Positions 10,667 through 23,800 of a stretch of DNA of 64,000 nt are shown piece by piece (within the stretch, counting starts at the first letter, position 1; each line of letters opens with the position of its first letter). Source of the stretch: Telmatactis stephensoni (taxonomy: Eukaryota; Cnidaria; Anthozoa; Actiniaria; Isophelliidae); assembly GCA_029948255.1 (NCBI GenBank), contig JALIZF010001470.1, positions 248,001-312,000 of the forward strand, read 5' to 3'. Position numbers and translations under genes: made by a program. A model generated the notes under the pieces. It had not been told where the DNA came from. It searched no databases and saw only the letters and a program-made list of their open reading frames with translations.

Positions 10667-13519
10667 CATACCAGTTTACATTAACCAATGTATAAATCAA
10701 TACTTTATTCATAATTTGAACTCGACTCGTATGTCCTCAGAGGCCTAATGCTACCAGGCCTTAGAAAAGGATAATTAGTAACCAAGCCTTGATACATGAA
10801 AACGAAGCAAAAGTTAAAGTTAACATTTAGTTAATGAAAACTGGTCGCTGCTCTTCGAGTCCATGGTTAAGTCTATTATACTGGTATATGACTAGGTTAA
10901 GTTTCAAGATTAGATAGGTATATTTGGGATGAAGTTACCAGGTTCGAAAGCGTTGTGCATTATGTCAATGTATGGGTATTTGCCTTTTTTTTGTTTAAAA
11001 AGCTGCACAAAATTCCTGTAGACCCTTTGCAGTCAATTCTCTTTCCTTGTTCAAATTAAGAAGACGAAAAAATGAAAATATTTTGCGCAAGAAGAGATTT
11101 TAGTCAGTCTTCAGAAAGAACAATATTTTGTTCTCCTGTATGAATGGGAATTACGCAAGGGATACAGCAAGGTGACAGCAGATGTACAACGTTTTCAGAC
11201 TATGATGGGAAAATGGTATCATTGTTGTATAGTCGGTCCTCACCTTACACAGAAACTGAAATATCTGATCATTTAGTTTTTAACTTTTAGACTTAGCGAA
11301 TATTCGTGCGTATATTTTAGTCCATAAGACAGGAAAATAAATAATTGTCTAGTAGTTATTTGTATCGATCTCCGTAGAAATCGACACAACACTGTAGAAG
11401 TATATGTCTTGAGCTTTTCATTTCAGTCTTCAAAGCTGTTTCCCCTTTAAGGCGGAACTACAGTACAGCTAACATGTATCTGTAACATGTTTCGTTGCTA
11501 TGGTAATCCGTTGCTATTACGTCATCACACTTCCACAATTATGAGAAACTAAAGCAATGGGCACTTTATGGCCAGTATACGTTGCAATTAAACGTTTTCA
11601 CCGGTTTGGACTTTCTGGGGCAGTCCGCATAAGGCTAGAACCTAAGTATTATGGTCGGAAGTGTTAGCGTGTTTTTGTAATTTTAATTGTTGAAAATGAG
11701 AGGTGGATTACACAGCTGAGCAGTAAAACAAAGCCCTAAAAGTTAAAACAGGTGAAAATTCTTAAATGCAACGTGGACGCAGTAAAATTGATGCGCAACA
11801 TTAAAAACAAATGTTAACAATGTAAAAACCACTGCAACTGCGCGTATTGATACAGAAATTGTCACATGATGTTTATTTGAGCAACCGCAGTATTGAACCT
11901 GTAGCCAGGTACTGAGTAGAAGAATCTTCACGTCGGAGATTTTTAGCCTGCAAATACGTCCAACTTATGGCGCGCTGTCTTTCTCGGGTGTTGGTACTTC
12001 GTATTAATGGGTATTATCTATGACAAATGAAGTACTAGCATCTCAGGTATCCTATTTTACAGCGGGCGATGTCAGTGACTTTTCTCAGGCTAGAGGATTT
12101 TCTGAAGCTTTCTCTTTTGTCGCAGAGTATTAGATTAACTGATTTTATGTAGTATCACTGTTAGGAGGAACCGTGGTTGAAAGATTGTGGTTCGAAGAGT
12201 ACCTCTGTATGATTGGTAGCAAACATTAAAACATTAAAGTGTTTTGTACCTAAACATTATATGAGTTTTTATTAAGACTTAGTTCAGTGCACTTCTGCAA
12301 TGAATAGGCAGCCCTGTATTTATAATTCCATTAGGCAGGGAGACGGAGAAATAAATGAGAACTAGAGATTGTATGCATAGAATGCATGCAGTGATAACAC
12401 TGATGCTGAGAGGGAGATAATTCAAACGAGGGACTCGTATTTCTTTGCCCTTTCTCCCCCTACCCTTCATGTAAGGTGATTTGCCACTGAAAAAATTATG
12501 ATTATTACGCATGATTGCGTCAATTTGCAACACGATGGGCTATAATAGCCGACTTCCGACACATTTCACTTGCACTTACTAAAGTATCGTCGAGGCTACG
12601 TGCATAAAGCTAAGTCATTCGTAACGAGACAAATGATTTAGCACGTAGTTCTGATTCCTTTGTATGTGGCAGGCAAGTATAAAAACTATCTTCCTGCGTT
12701 GTCGACTGAAGGCTGGTACACACGAGGGAGCTTGCCCCCGGAAAGCGCTCCCGCAACGTACTCCCGCAACGCGCTCCTGGGTCATTTTGCACAACCAGTA
12801 CACACGAAGGAGCATGCTGCGGGAGCTTGTTGATTATAATTATTTGCTCCCTCAAATTTAACCAGTTTGATATGATCAGGGAGCAAAACATTTGCTGCGC
12901 AACAAATTTTTTTTGCGTTAAATCGTTGGTACAAAGGAGGAAGCGTGTTGTGGGAGCATGCTCCCTTGTGTGTACCAGCCTTTACTCATCCGGTCAAGCT
13001 AGTCGGCTTACGTAACTGAACGTTTTGGACGATCAAGCCATTTTGGTATGGTATACACCTGTCTACAAACTAAGAGTGCATGACAGACGTTTTCTTTCAG
13101 TTAGACACCCCCACACACGTTTGTTACGTATGCATGCCTCTGTTACAAGAGAACGGATAATCAACCGAATTAAACAATCGAATTTTTACGCTGATGGGTT
13201 TGTCCTGTTTTATATACTGTTCCATGACACACAGCTGCTGCTTTCCCAGGATATTGAACACCGTAAAACGAAATCCACATTGACAAGCTTTTGCTTCTGT
13301 GTCAAAATCAAATGGACGACGAACTTATTTGCGCCGCATGTCATCCTTATTTGCTGGGTTCAATGGAACATGTTGAAACTAACCAATCACGCAGCGTATC
13401 AGCAAATGAACCATCAATCAACCTGAGGTCGCGATATACATTCATATCCGATTACAGCCAATACGTGCTGTATTTATTAGAGCTCGTAAGTAATTCTTCC
13501 ACAAACAACATTGATATCT
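10667..13519. other. Intergenic region JADE-GltS
   Basis: No convincing gene. It holds the presumed JADE 3' UTR, AT-rich DNA, one MITE at 12711-12980 and the upstream region of the GltS-like gene. Two overlapping short ORFs at 13025-13530 show no recognisable domain, and I could not join them to the GltS reading frame, because an in-frame stop lies at 13487-13489. Confidence 0.5.
12711..12980. repeat. MITE-like element with GGCTGGTACACACGAGGG termini
   Basis: The termini GGCTGGTACACACGAGGGAG and CTCCCTTGTGTGTACCAGCC are inverted repeats of at least 20 bp. The inside carries several more GGAGC/GCTCC half-sites (for example at 12790 and 12950). No coding content. Confidence 0.85.
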
Positions 13520-16500
13520 ATGTCTTGTAACGAGTCTATCGCCGACTCCTGTGGGGTGCACGGTATATGTAGTAACCACAGCACACAAGGACCTTCTTGT
13601 TTCTGTTTGAATGGTTATACATTGATCAATGGAGTGTGCGACGTCCCGCCGACCCCGCTGCCGTACTCGGCTGTGGCTTCATTCTGTTGGCTGTGCTTTC
13701 TGCTCGTCCTTGGCAAACTCCTAAGGTTATATTGTTGGATTTTTCAAAAGCTTTACCTCCCTGCCTCTGTGATTGGAGGAATTCTTGGCCTTATAATCAT
13801 TCAGCTAGCGAGTTTGAATAAAAACGTTTCTGGTTTTATAGCACTAAACTTCACTCAAGGCTGGTAAGTTTATCATTGTTGAACCTGTTTATTAGCTAAT
13901 TCACAGGTCAAATAGATATAGAGAGAGCTTTGAACTGTGTGACGAAAAACGATATTGCATTGATGGATAGCTTACTTGAAAAACAAGGAGTGATATTACT
14001 GAATTCTTTTTTAGAAGATGCAATTATGCAAGCTTGATTCGTGACTATGTTTTGTTTACTCTGGGACACGTGTACCTTGGTTGTTGCGTTATCTCTGAGT
14101 CTACTAACCGGCATCGGAAATTCTGGATTTGGCGCTAATAAGTCGCCAGTATACATCGTTTACTGATCCTGATGTGAAATTCCATTTTGTTTTAAGTTGT
14201 TTTGGCGGGCCAGGGGGCAGGGTGCCCAGTAGCTACTACGTCACATCCGGAAAAATTCTCGCTTACTCCTTTGAATGGTCTTTCAAGTTCTTACGTGCTT
14301 TCTGCCCATCTGAAGGATGATGTCACTTTAAATTAGTTTTCGGCTTTTAATTTTAAAATACGCAATCATAAAAAGACAATCTTAGAAAAAAACGGGGTTT
14401 ACGTGAATATAACAATTTATATACAAACCTCCGCAGTTTCGTTGCGGCAACGAAGATCAAGTGTCACTATTAGACCTCTACTATCACCTCTGTCCCTTAT
14501 CCTAACCCCAAACCTCCTATAAGTAGACACACCTCTCTGCACGGACACAGCTATCCCTGATCCCGAGGGGATACGCTTACGCACCTTATGGGAGGTTAAA
14601 CAGGCACCTTCCATATGTGAACACCACCTATAATCGGACAGCAAACCTCTGTCTCCTCTCCGGACAAAATTTAATAACCTCATCTATGTCTGCTTATTAA
14701 GGGAAGTTCAGCTGTATGCTTATATTACAGAGAAACGATTAATACAGTAAAGAAATCTTTGATTAGGATTTCTGCTTGGCTCTGTTCCCCAGTCGTTGGG
14801 GTTACGTGCTCCCGCGATACTCGCCACGAAAGCCCGACGGCTGGGAAACAGAGCCTAGATTTCTGTCTTGCCCCTTTTATGTTTTACTTTTGACCATGCT
14901 TTACACTGTATTTAACAGGTACAGCATTGCCGGGTTCTTGATCAACATCGTATTTTCTTCACTGTTCCTTGGTACAAGGATTCCCAATGTGAAAGTCATA
15001 TGGAACCAGGCAGGACCACAACTCATGTATGGTATGCTGATCGCATGGGGTCAGTGGCTTGTGGCATTAGTCGTCACTGGAGCTCTTCTGGTACTTAACA
15101 AAAATAGCAGCTTTTAAAGGATATACATTTGATATACAAGGCATCTCGTTTGTTCCCAGGCCCCTCCCATAAGACAGATTTAGAAAATGCGACGCGACAT
15201 GACTTAAAATGAATAAATTTGTTTGCTTCTGTTGTCACTGCTGCGACAAGGATTAGAGGTCATTGCTTTATTTTTACTCCCGCTTCGATTCTGACGTCGG
15301 CGATTTCAAGTCATTTTGACCATTGTTTTTGTCGGCGAGCGATGCCTCCTTTTTCACGTAGCGTCACTCTTGCTAAATTTAAAAGGTAAGAGGGGTTTGA
15401 GCACTACAACTAGTATGACTGCGAAGACTATGACAAAATAAATGGTGGTTTTGCAACAGATCAGCAAAAGGAGTGGTAACGAGTTTCATGAGAGCGAGGC
15501 CGCAAAGGCCTCTGAACTGAATCATCCGGGCCCGGTTGTTCGAAATCAAATAACTCATCAAATATATTCTCAGTCAGTTGTCAGTCTCAAAGAACAAGAA
15601 ATAGATTATCTTTCACAGCCACACGTGTTTTCCTGGGGGCATTTTCTGGTAATGAAATTGTCACCAATCCGTCAAAAGGCATCCGTTTTTGAAAGTTGTC
15701 TATTATGAAAATACACTTGATCAAGACCTATCAGCTACGTGGTAGATGTAGTTACATCCTAGCTTGCCTAGTCTGTACCAACCATATTTAGTCTAGTTCT
15801 CTGCCCTGTAGCTAGTTACCACGTGGTTGTCGCGTGGTCATGAAGGTGCTTCACCCAGACCTCGTGACGATTATGTATTCTACTTTCTTCTAGATGCCTG
15901 TTTTTCATGTGAATCCGCTCTTTGCATCTATACTGCCTGTTGGGTTTGCTGGAGGACACGGGACGGCAGGTGGTCTTACCAATACTTACAAAAAGGTGAG
16001 GATTGAAACATACCATCCCCCTCCCCCTTAAATATATAATTATATAAAGCAACTATTGGATCAGTATCTTATGTTAGAGACAGAGCCCTAGCTTAGCGTA
16101 CGCGGATTGAGAAGCCTAGTGTTCGTTATGGTGCGCAAGGAACAAGGGGCAACACAACCTCACAGATTAAGTTGGAAGTGTGAAGTCTAATCGAATCATA
16201 CATTACATATTGTAATAGTGGCAGGTCCCGGTAGCATGAAGGGTGAATAGCGCTATCATTGGATAACCTCTTATCCAGTGAATGATGCTGCTAATCAATA
16301 CATTTATCCACTTGATAAATAATAAATAATTATCCAACTGAAAGCGCTTCCCACCCTTCATGCATGCAGTCGGGGCCCCCGGGGGGGGAGGACTCCTATA
16401 TATAAGAGGACGGGGATACTCGTCGGAAATTTTGAAAATGACCCCTAAAAGGTACCTGAGTGGGAGTGGCAACAATTCATTTCTACCCCTAAAAGGTACC

Positions 16501-19500
16501 AATTCAAAAACAATAATAAGAATTAAAGTAATGAAACATTTGTTATCAATGTGCTTTGAAGATTCAATTCAGATCATCGAAATCGTCCCTTTCATGCTTA
16601 TTTTAGGTAGTTTATTTACCCCAAAACAGTCCCTAAAAGGTACCAGCTATGTCTCTGGTAGTCCACCTTAAGTCTGAGCCACCCTAAAAGGTACCAGATT
16701 GCAGATTTTGACCCCTAAAAGGTACGACGAGCATCCCCGTCCATTTACGATCGGAGTCCCCCCCCCCCCCCCCCCGGAGTCAGGGCCAGATTATTAGTGA
16801 AGATTTTCAAACTGCCATTCAATAGTATGTACCAAACAATCCACAACTACACCTAAAACACGCTTATTTTTTCTTATGAAGCTGGGTTTTGAGAATGGAG
16901 GAGACTTTGGTCTGGCGAGTGCAACTCTTGGGCTGACGTTCTCCATCGTGTTTGGTGTGATGTGGGTCAACATAGCTACCTACAAAGGATGGGTGAAGAG
17001 AGAAAGAATCGATACAGCACAGGAAGTTAAAATATCCATCAGGTACGTTGCACTGATTATACGACCGCGCGCGCTTTTCAGTGCAAATAAAGACTAAACC
17101 GAGTGCAAATACACACCCGTATTACACATTTTTTCGTGTAACTGACCCCTTTTTATTACATCGCCATTTTGTCACTAGGTTCTATTTGTTTGTTTTTCTT
17201 TATGAGAATTAAAATACCTATAACATAGTTTTTGTTAAAGTGATGTTATACTAGGTTACAACTAGTCTTACCGGAAGCGTTGGCGCCGGCTTAAAAATTG
17301 GCGTTGTGTAAGTTACATTAGTTATATTTTGAACGGGAATAATCGTCGTATCTTTTTGCATGTTTTTGGGATGACGCTAGCTAGCAATTTGGATAAATCG
17401 GTACCAAAGGGAGGTTTTGTAACATTTGATGTTGAAAATAGCTAAAGTCACACCCTTTGGGTGCATTATTCTACAAGAATCAGAGCATCGCCCTAAAGTA
17501 AAGTTCTTGTGAATAATTCAGTTTATAGCTATTATCTATGATGATATGGTTTTAGGGGGATGTACGCAGTTGGTAGTCGTCCATTGGCAGGTATTCAAAC
17601 TGTTCGTGCAAGTTCAATCGATGTGTTAGCGTTGCACTTGGCCGTCTTGGGTATTGCTATGCTGTTTGGCTATGCTCTCAAGCAAGCGCTCATCGCTATT
17701 GAGGACACATCTGACAAACTGAAGGAACTGAAATTTCTTTCCGGTATTCCACTTTTTCCTCTCTGTATGGCTGGTGGTATAGTTATACAGGTAGGATATT
17801 ACTCTTGAGTTCGATGGTCACGGGGCCTTATGATGGTATGAGGCGGTTTTCGTATGAGTGGGAAACGTACCGCGCCGTACCGTGACTGTATCAGTACCGT
17901 AATGTCTGTAAAACATTCGAAATTCCTACCGTAACTGTGACGTTTTTCGAGTCATACGAAAACTGCTCTATCCACTGATCATAATGACAGTAGAGTCGAT
18001 GAGAATGGTAATAAATGATGACGTTCAGGATCATGCTTAAAGTCGAGATCAGCTTTGGTAGATGGAGATATAAATTTGCCAAAAAATTAATGTGAAGACA
18101 GAAATTTTATGTGATAAGATTAAGTACAATCAAACCTTTCAACAACGGCCAAATGGTGACAAATTAAGTGGCGATGTTGAGAGGTGTTCGGCTGTGTCAT
18201 GCAGTTTATACTACATTTAATGCATTAATCAGGGATGCAGTAGAAGCTAATATTCTTCCTTGCACGATTTCCATCCTTTCAGTTCCAATATTATATCAAT
18301 AGTTTCAAACATACCTTGCTTGCAGAGGAATTTCCTAGAGCTTCTTCCCAAAGACCGAAGCCAGCTTTCGAGGAGAAGCTTTGCAAAATCCATCTGCCAA
18401 CAGGGTAATTATGCAATCGCTGACTTGCTCCACACCTTTTTGTTAATGCTTCTCAGTTAATCATCGAGAGGATAGACACCATCGCTGAACTGATTGACGC
18501 ATCAATGATGGAGCGCATCGCCTCGTCGTCCTTGGACTTTCCTCATCACTGCTGCTGTCTCGACGGTGAATGTTGCCTGCCGTTGCCTGTGGACATTGGA
18601 CCACTGCTGATCCTATGCACGAGTGGATTTGTATGGAATTTTGTGATGCTGGGTATCTTTGCAAGGTTTCTATTCCAGAATCACTGGTAAGATAGATTAG
18701 AAGGTAGCATCTTTTTTATCTTCCTTAGTTAACAAATGGCAAACTGTGATTGTTTTCTAAAACAAGTGCCCTCTTTTGGGAAGCTTGTGCACCTGACCCA
18801 GTCTGGCTTTTCACGACCGACATATAAGCAGAAGCAGTATTCGCAGAATCAGTAATGTTCTGCTCATTAGCAACAGTGCTTGTCTTTTCTCATGCACAAC
18901 TATGCGATAAATGAAGTAATGGGTCTGGCTTGTTGAAGTCAGACTTAACTTATAAAAACGAAAGACCAAGCATATATATCCATAAATGAAAAAATATATT
19001 TCGGGTAGCTCATCACCCTTCCTTGCAGTGCAAGTGCTGAATTACGGGCGCAGCTCAACGTGATTGAGTCAAAGGTATACAAGGGCGCTTTCATTACCAG
19101 AGTTACACATCGACATACACACACACACACGTAGCAGCCACCATACGACCCATGTCTGATCACGTTGCACAGCTTGGATCGAAACTAGTTCGTTTTTACT
19201 GAGGGGGGGGGGGGGGGAAACCGGAGTATCCGGAAGAAAAAATCCTCGAAGCAAGGAGAAAACGAACAAGAAACCACATGTGATGCCCCGTCCGGGGATC
19301 GAACCACCCTTGGTTACCTATATATCCACGAGAAAGTAGATACAATAGCGCCATTTATAGTCTTAGTTGAACACCGTCCCTTTACAGCACATTTATATTC
19401 CAGGTTTGAGCGTGCCATAGCAGACTTTGGTATGAACACCGGTGTGATCGCTACAGGTCTTGTGTTGTTACGTATGGTAGATCCTGAATCTCGTACGCCG

Positions 19501-20802
19501 GTACCTGCTGACTTTGCGTTCAAGCAGCTTCTACATTCACCGTTTATGGGCGGTGGTATTTGGACTTGCCTTGCTGTGCCTCTTCTGAGTATTCTTAAGT
19601 ATGATTTCAAATCTTTTAATATTAAATTTCCTTGCACGTTTTCCCCATGCCCCTCCTGCTCAGGTACCTTTCGCCCAGTTCTCAGAGGATCCACCTGGGA
19701 GGGGAGAGGAGGGAGTGATACGTTTTCGGCTTCCGCGCGTTAGCCTTCGTGTGTCCAAGAATTAAACGGACCATAGTTAATATACCAAATATAACCTCGT
19801 GTACATGTCCAAACTTTCTCCACTACACTGATTTTTAAATTGGGAGTGAGCAACAACTTCGACAAATAACAGAACCAGTCGTTGGCCGATATTTGCATTC
19901 TGCAGTGTGTTCTATTCTATATTCTATTCTTTTCTGCTCTGCTCTGTAAGAGCTACTGTTCTGCTCTGCTCTGCGGCTCTGATCTGTTCTGTAGATTAAC
20001 GCACGAAGTTGACTGTTCCCAAGATTAAATCCACCCCTAGCCTATACGCATGGTGTGTTTACCGAGAAGTTTAAAAACAATCTGCTCCTGTTTATGTTAC
20101 AGCATTTGGATAATGGCGGCCATTGCTGCTTTCGTCTTTACGATGTGGCTTCTTTCGTATTTGTAAGTATTGGTATAATTACCTGACCTGCCTCACGCCG
20201 TGATCTAGAGTTGACAAGAGTTTTGATCAAGTGCTCTCTTTGAGTAGTTTTCGTATGACTGTGAAAACGGGACGGTTTTGGCATGGCAGGAATTTCGAAT
20301 GTTTTATAGACATCACGGTACTGACACGGTCACGGTACGACGCGACCCGTTTTACACTCATCGTAAACTGCTGTAGTTGTGTAGTTAAGGGATGATAAAA
20401 ACAGATATCAATTTCTCAAAACAAACAAACAAACAAACAAACAAACAACAACAACAACAATAACAACAACAGCAACAACAACAAAAAGAGGACAAAAAGA
20501 GCAACCAGCTAGTGATTTTTCGTGCTTATCCATTCTCCAATTAGAATTGCACGTCTTACTTCATTCCTATTTGCTCTTTTCTATCTCAGCTTTGTCCAAT
20601 ACGAGCACGGAATCTTGTGACAGAGTACTTTTCCCTTTCATTCTATTTTAGTTTCTATTTCCGTAAGCGTTATACTGGTATGTGCGGTTGCAGTCTTTGT
20701 GCAGTGGAAAAGCCTCGTTCATATTCTAAAACCCTGGCAGTACCAAAATCTTCCCAAAGCAGCAACCTCTTCCAACATCGATGGTGGAGAGAAAGGCGAT
20801 GA
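13520..20802 (+). CDS. EGF-like domain fused to bacterial-type sodium/glutamate symporter (GltS)
   Basis: Predicted multi-pass sodium-coupled glutamate/anion carrier. Exons: 13520-13863, 14919-15090, 15894-15995, 16882-17042, 17556-17790, 18457-18686, 19404-19598, 20103-20162, 20652-20802 (about 549 residues). Residues about 3-40 form an EGF-like module (C-x7-C-x5-C-x8-C-x-C-x10-C). GltS motifs follow: LPASVIGGILG, WNQAGPQLMYG, PVGFAGGHGTAGG, GLASATLGL, PLFPLCMAGG, FERAIADFG, TGLVLLRMVDPE. Start chosen: first ATG after the in-frame stop at 13487; no classical signal peptide, so the first helix may act as a reverse anchor with the EGF module outside. Exon 6 is open, but 18538-18592 appears read in the wrong frame. 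The phase-consistent last exon stops at 20802; the frame one base over runs to 20857 with a hydrophobic stretch and an acidic tail and may be the true end. Assignment to GltS is firm; the substrate is inferred. Confidence 0.85.
14778..14855. repeat. Short inverted-repeat element (GGCTCTGTTCCCCAG)
   Basis: GGCTCTGTTCCCCAG at the left is mirrored by CTGGGAAACAGAGCC at the right, about 78 bp in all. It lies just before the second GltS exon, inside the 1.05-kb first intron. The ORF covering it continues into the real exon by chance. Confidence 0.6.
16222..16378. repeat. MITE-like inverted repeat (GAAGGGTGAATAGCGC family, copy 2)
   Basis: Begins near GCATGAAGGGTGAATAGCGC and ends near GCGCTTCCCACCCTTCATGC, with TTATCCA/TGGATAA subterminal repeats as in the element at 264-402. 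In GltS intron 15996-16881. Confidence 0.7.
16380..16778. repeat. G/C-tailed inverted-repeat element with five internal CCCTAAAAGGTACC units
   Basis: The left end (G-run, then GGACTCC, GAGGACGGGGAT, CTCGTCG) is mirrored by the right end (CGACGAGCATCCCCGTCC, CGGAGTCC, C-run). Inside, the unit (A)CCCCTAAAAGGTACC occurs at 16441, 16485, 16631, 16681 and 16711. It abuts the preceding MITE in the same GltS intron. Confidence 0.75.
17841..17970. repeat. MITE-like element, AGAGCAGTTTTCATATGA family
   Basis: GGCGGTTTTCGTATGAGTG at the left and CATACGAAAACTGCTCTA at the right, with internal ACCGTGACTGT..ACCGTAA and GAAATTCCTACCG. In GltS intron 17791-18456. Confidence 0.75.
19140..19312 (-). repeat. 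tRNA-derived SINE fragment
   Basis: On the minus strand, GGTTCGATCCCCGGACGG at about 19305-19288 matches a pol III B box / T arm. It is followed by a body with GGATTTTTTCTTCCGG, GATACTCCGGTTTCC and a C-run. The A-box half is missing or degraded. In the GltS intron before the exon at 19404. Confidence 0.5.
20241..20376. repeat. MITE-like element, AGAGCAGTTTTCATATGA family
   Basis: GAGTAGTTTTCGTATGACTG at the left and CATCGTAAACTGCTGTAG at the right. The interior has GGCAGGAATTTCGAATG and ACGGTCACGGTACG, in inverse orientation to the copy at 17841. In the last GltS intron. Confidence 0.7.
20418..20486. repeat. (AAAC)n/(AAC)n microsatellite
   Basis: Five to six ACAA tetranucleotides followed by a longer CAA trinucleotide run, in the last GltS intron. 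Confidence 0.9.
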
Positions 20803-20857
20803 AACACATGAATTAAACAACCGATCAGAAGCACCGACAGAAGAAGTCAAACTCTAA

Positions 20858-23800
20858 GTTATCATCGGTTGGCACCGGGATGCGGAATTTTTAGGGCCCA
20901 TTGATTATCGGACATCAAAAAGCTGACTTTGTAAATTCTGATTGAATACCATTTTCAAACCAAAAATCGCTGAAATATTAAATTAACCAGAAACTGAAAA
21001 TAAGTGATGAATGGAAATCTGCAAATGAAAATAAGGGATGAGCGGAAATCTGTAACACCGTATAAAAAAGATGTGAAAAATGTCAGTACGATGTAACAGA
21101 TATCATTCATTCTTTATTGCATCTTTTAATTATAAATTGAGCAAGGCAAACAAGTTCAATCGCTAGCTTCCGTTCAGAAACTAAAAGACTGGGTCATTTC
21201 ACACTGCTTTTGCTTTCAGTGCTCGCTGTACGTGTGTCTTTCGAGATTGACGGTTTTTACAAAGTATATCTGTCACGTGATCGTCTGTATATTACAGTGA
21301 AGCAAACTGGAACAAATGGTTTTTCTTCCCTAGCCTGGCTTGCAACCATTCGACTCAACTGGCAGCTATTATATATCATAAACACACAGTTAAATTTGCA
21401 TTAATACATGCACGTCACATGTCAGATATACTTTGTAAAATTTGATGTGGAAACCGACAACCTTAAATTGAACGAAAAGATGTGGCTTTTGTATATTGAA
21501 TTGTATTTGAAAATAAATACCTAAACCACTCCTGTGTTTATCTTTGATAGGTGCGTGACATGGCAACGGAAAGCCAATCAAATGTCCCTTTTCGCATGAG
21601 AGGGGGAACAGGGGGAAGGGAGGTTTTTCCCCAGCCCCCTTCCCTTGCCTTCCCTTGCCCCTCCCTTAGGTCCCCCTCCCTCAGGGCCAGCCACCTCTCT
21701 ACTTACACATCTTTCAGACCATGAAAGGCAAGAAAAGTAATATTTAAAATTTGAAGAGGGATTGTTACTGACCAGCGTTAGGGTATATAGGACAAAAATG
21801 ATCAGTTGAATGGACTCAGTGAAACCAAAACCTCGTGCATACATTTCATTCACCTAATTCTCAATACCTTCCTTTGAGAAAAGTTTCAGGTTGCTGTTTA
21901 AGCTTTCCGTCATTCGAAACTGATGAAACAGCAACAAACAGGAAAAGCATTTCAGCATGCTTCAGAATTAGTTAAAAATCTAATCTCTAGTGAAAATTAA
22001 ACACGTCACTATGACAGTTGTTGTGGCGATAAAACATGCTCTTCATTCTGAGACTTCTGATACTATTTGTCTATCTCGTTCAAATTGTCAAAAAATGTTA
22101 TTTGGAGACACTTTGGTACTCAAAGCTGCTTAAACAACAAGCAGTTTCCAAAAAGTCCCTTGTGCAATGGGCAACTGATTTATATAGTTGATCGTCAATG
22201 AACCATAGATTTTCCGCTTTCATTGTCGCCGGCTCATTAGTGTCGAGTTCTACAAAAAAAATTTACTTCCTGTCTTTCAGTTCATTGACTACGGCTGCAC
22301 AAGGAATGCACAAGGTAAGCAAGATGCACTAAACTTAATGTTTTTAGCTTAAATAACTCGCAAAAAGTAGCATTCCACATTCATTTCATGGTGCATTAGT
22401 TCGGACTGTTGTCTTAAATCTTATTCTAAGCCACTCGAAGATTTAATTACCCTTGAAACCAAATTAAGGCTTTGACTCAGTCTTGGCTTTTTCTATTTTA
22501 TGTACGAGCTCTTGGGCATGACAAAAGTAGAAAAGATAAACAAAAGATAGACAAAAATAGCCGAGAGAACCCTTGATTGAGTAAAAGGTTCTGGTTCCTA
22601 GGTTAGCCACTCGAAATTTCATATACAATGACCTGACAATGACGATAACGAAAACAGGGTATACACGAAATTGCATGTTTTTTTTCTTGATTATAATTTC
22701 CATCCTGAAGACCTTTTAGTACTGCTGCTACCAATACTCAAGATGAGTAGCTCTTAACAGTCAATTTTGAGTTCCATGCTAATTTAATCGTGCAATAATT
22801 CTCTTTCACTTTTGCGATGATGGTCATTGTAAAAGAAATCAAATAACGGCTTTTTAACCAAATGACAGCTGTAATTTTCCGCACAGGACTATAAAACATT
22901 TTGAACATTTTTGAATTCTCTTTTAATATCAAGTTCGAAATCGAATAGTGTAACACTATTTTAGACATCTATAAGTGTTATGCTATTGTCAGCGATCCAA
23001 AAAGTCGATCTTCAAGTGATCAAGAAGATTATTTCCTCTCCCTTTTATATTCTTGTTAAATCTCGTCATGCCAACCTTTTGAAATAAAACTTTTCTTCGT
23101 CACATCACAATTTAGTTTTTAAAATTCTATTTGTTTCACGTGTCATCCTTACCAACATTTATATAAGCTAAATAAGCAAATCATTATCTTATACATACCA
23201 TTCTCATTCAAATATTAGCGCTGAGGAGATAATAAAAGCTCACGCAGTTCATTGTCTTAAATCGAAAGAAAGTTAAAATCAGTCATTTCGTTTTAACATT
23301 GCAAACAATGATACAAATGTTCGTTATCCACTCGTTACGTTTTTTTTCTGCAACAGTCTAGTTAGTACAAAGCTAGGTTCCTCTCAACTCTGAGATCGGG
23401 TTCCAGATCTGGCGTTGGAAAAGTTGATCAGTATGCTCTCGTTTCAAGGAGCCTTTCAAGGTGTTTGGTCGCGAGAAAGCGAATTTGACGTAAATACCAA
23501 CACCAAATGCGACGACGGGAGAACAAAAAGAACATGGCCATAAATCAAATCGCATCAATTGCACTTCCTTCCGGTTGTTTTCAAATTTTCTCGTACGACC
23601 CATGAATGTGTTTGTGCTGGTTACTAGGATACAGTAATGGTAATTTAAGGCATCGCCAATTAATCGAGTTTAGCATAATTTTATTTATTTAATTTTAATA
23701 TTATTAGAGAAGGAAAGAGATGATTGTCAACATTCACAGCTTTTGAATTGCTGTAACATGTTTTTTATCTTGTAAAAACGTTAATTTTGCATCAGCAATG

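Noticed and set aside
13025..13530. Possible signal-peptide exon for the GltS-like gene
   Set aside because: No convincing donor, and an in-frame stop at 13487 precedes the chosen ATG; the acceptor candidates before 13520 are weak.
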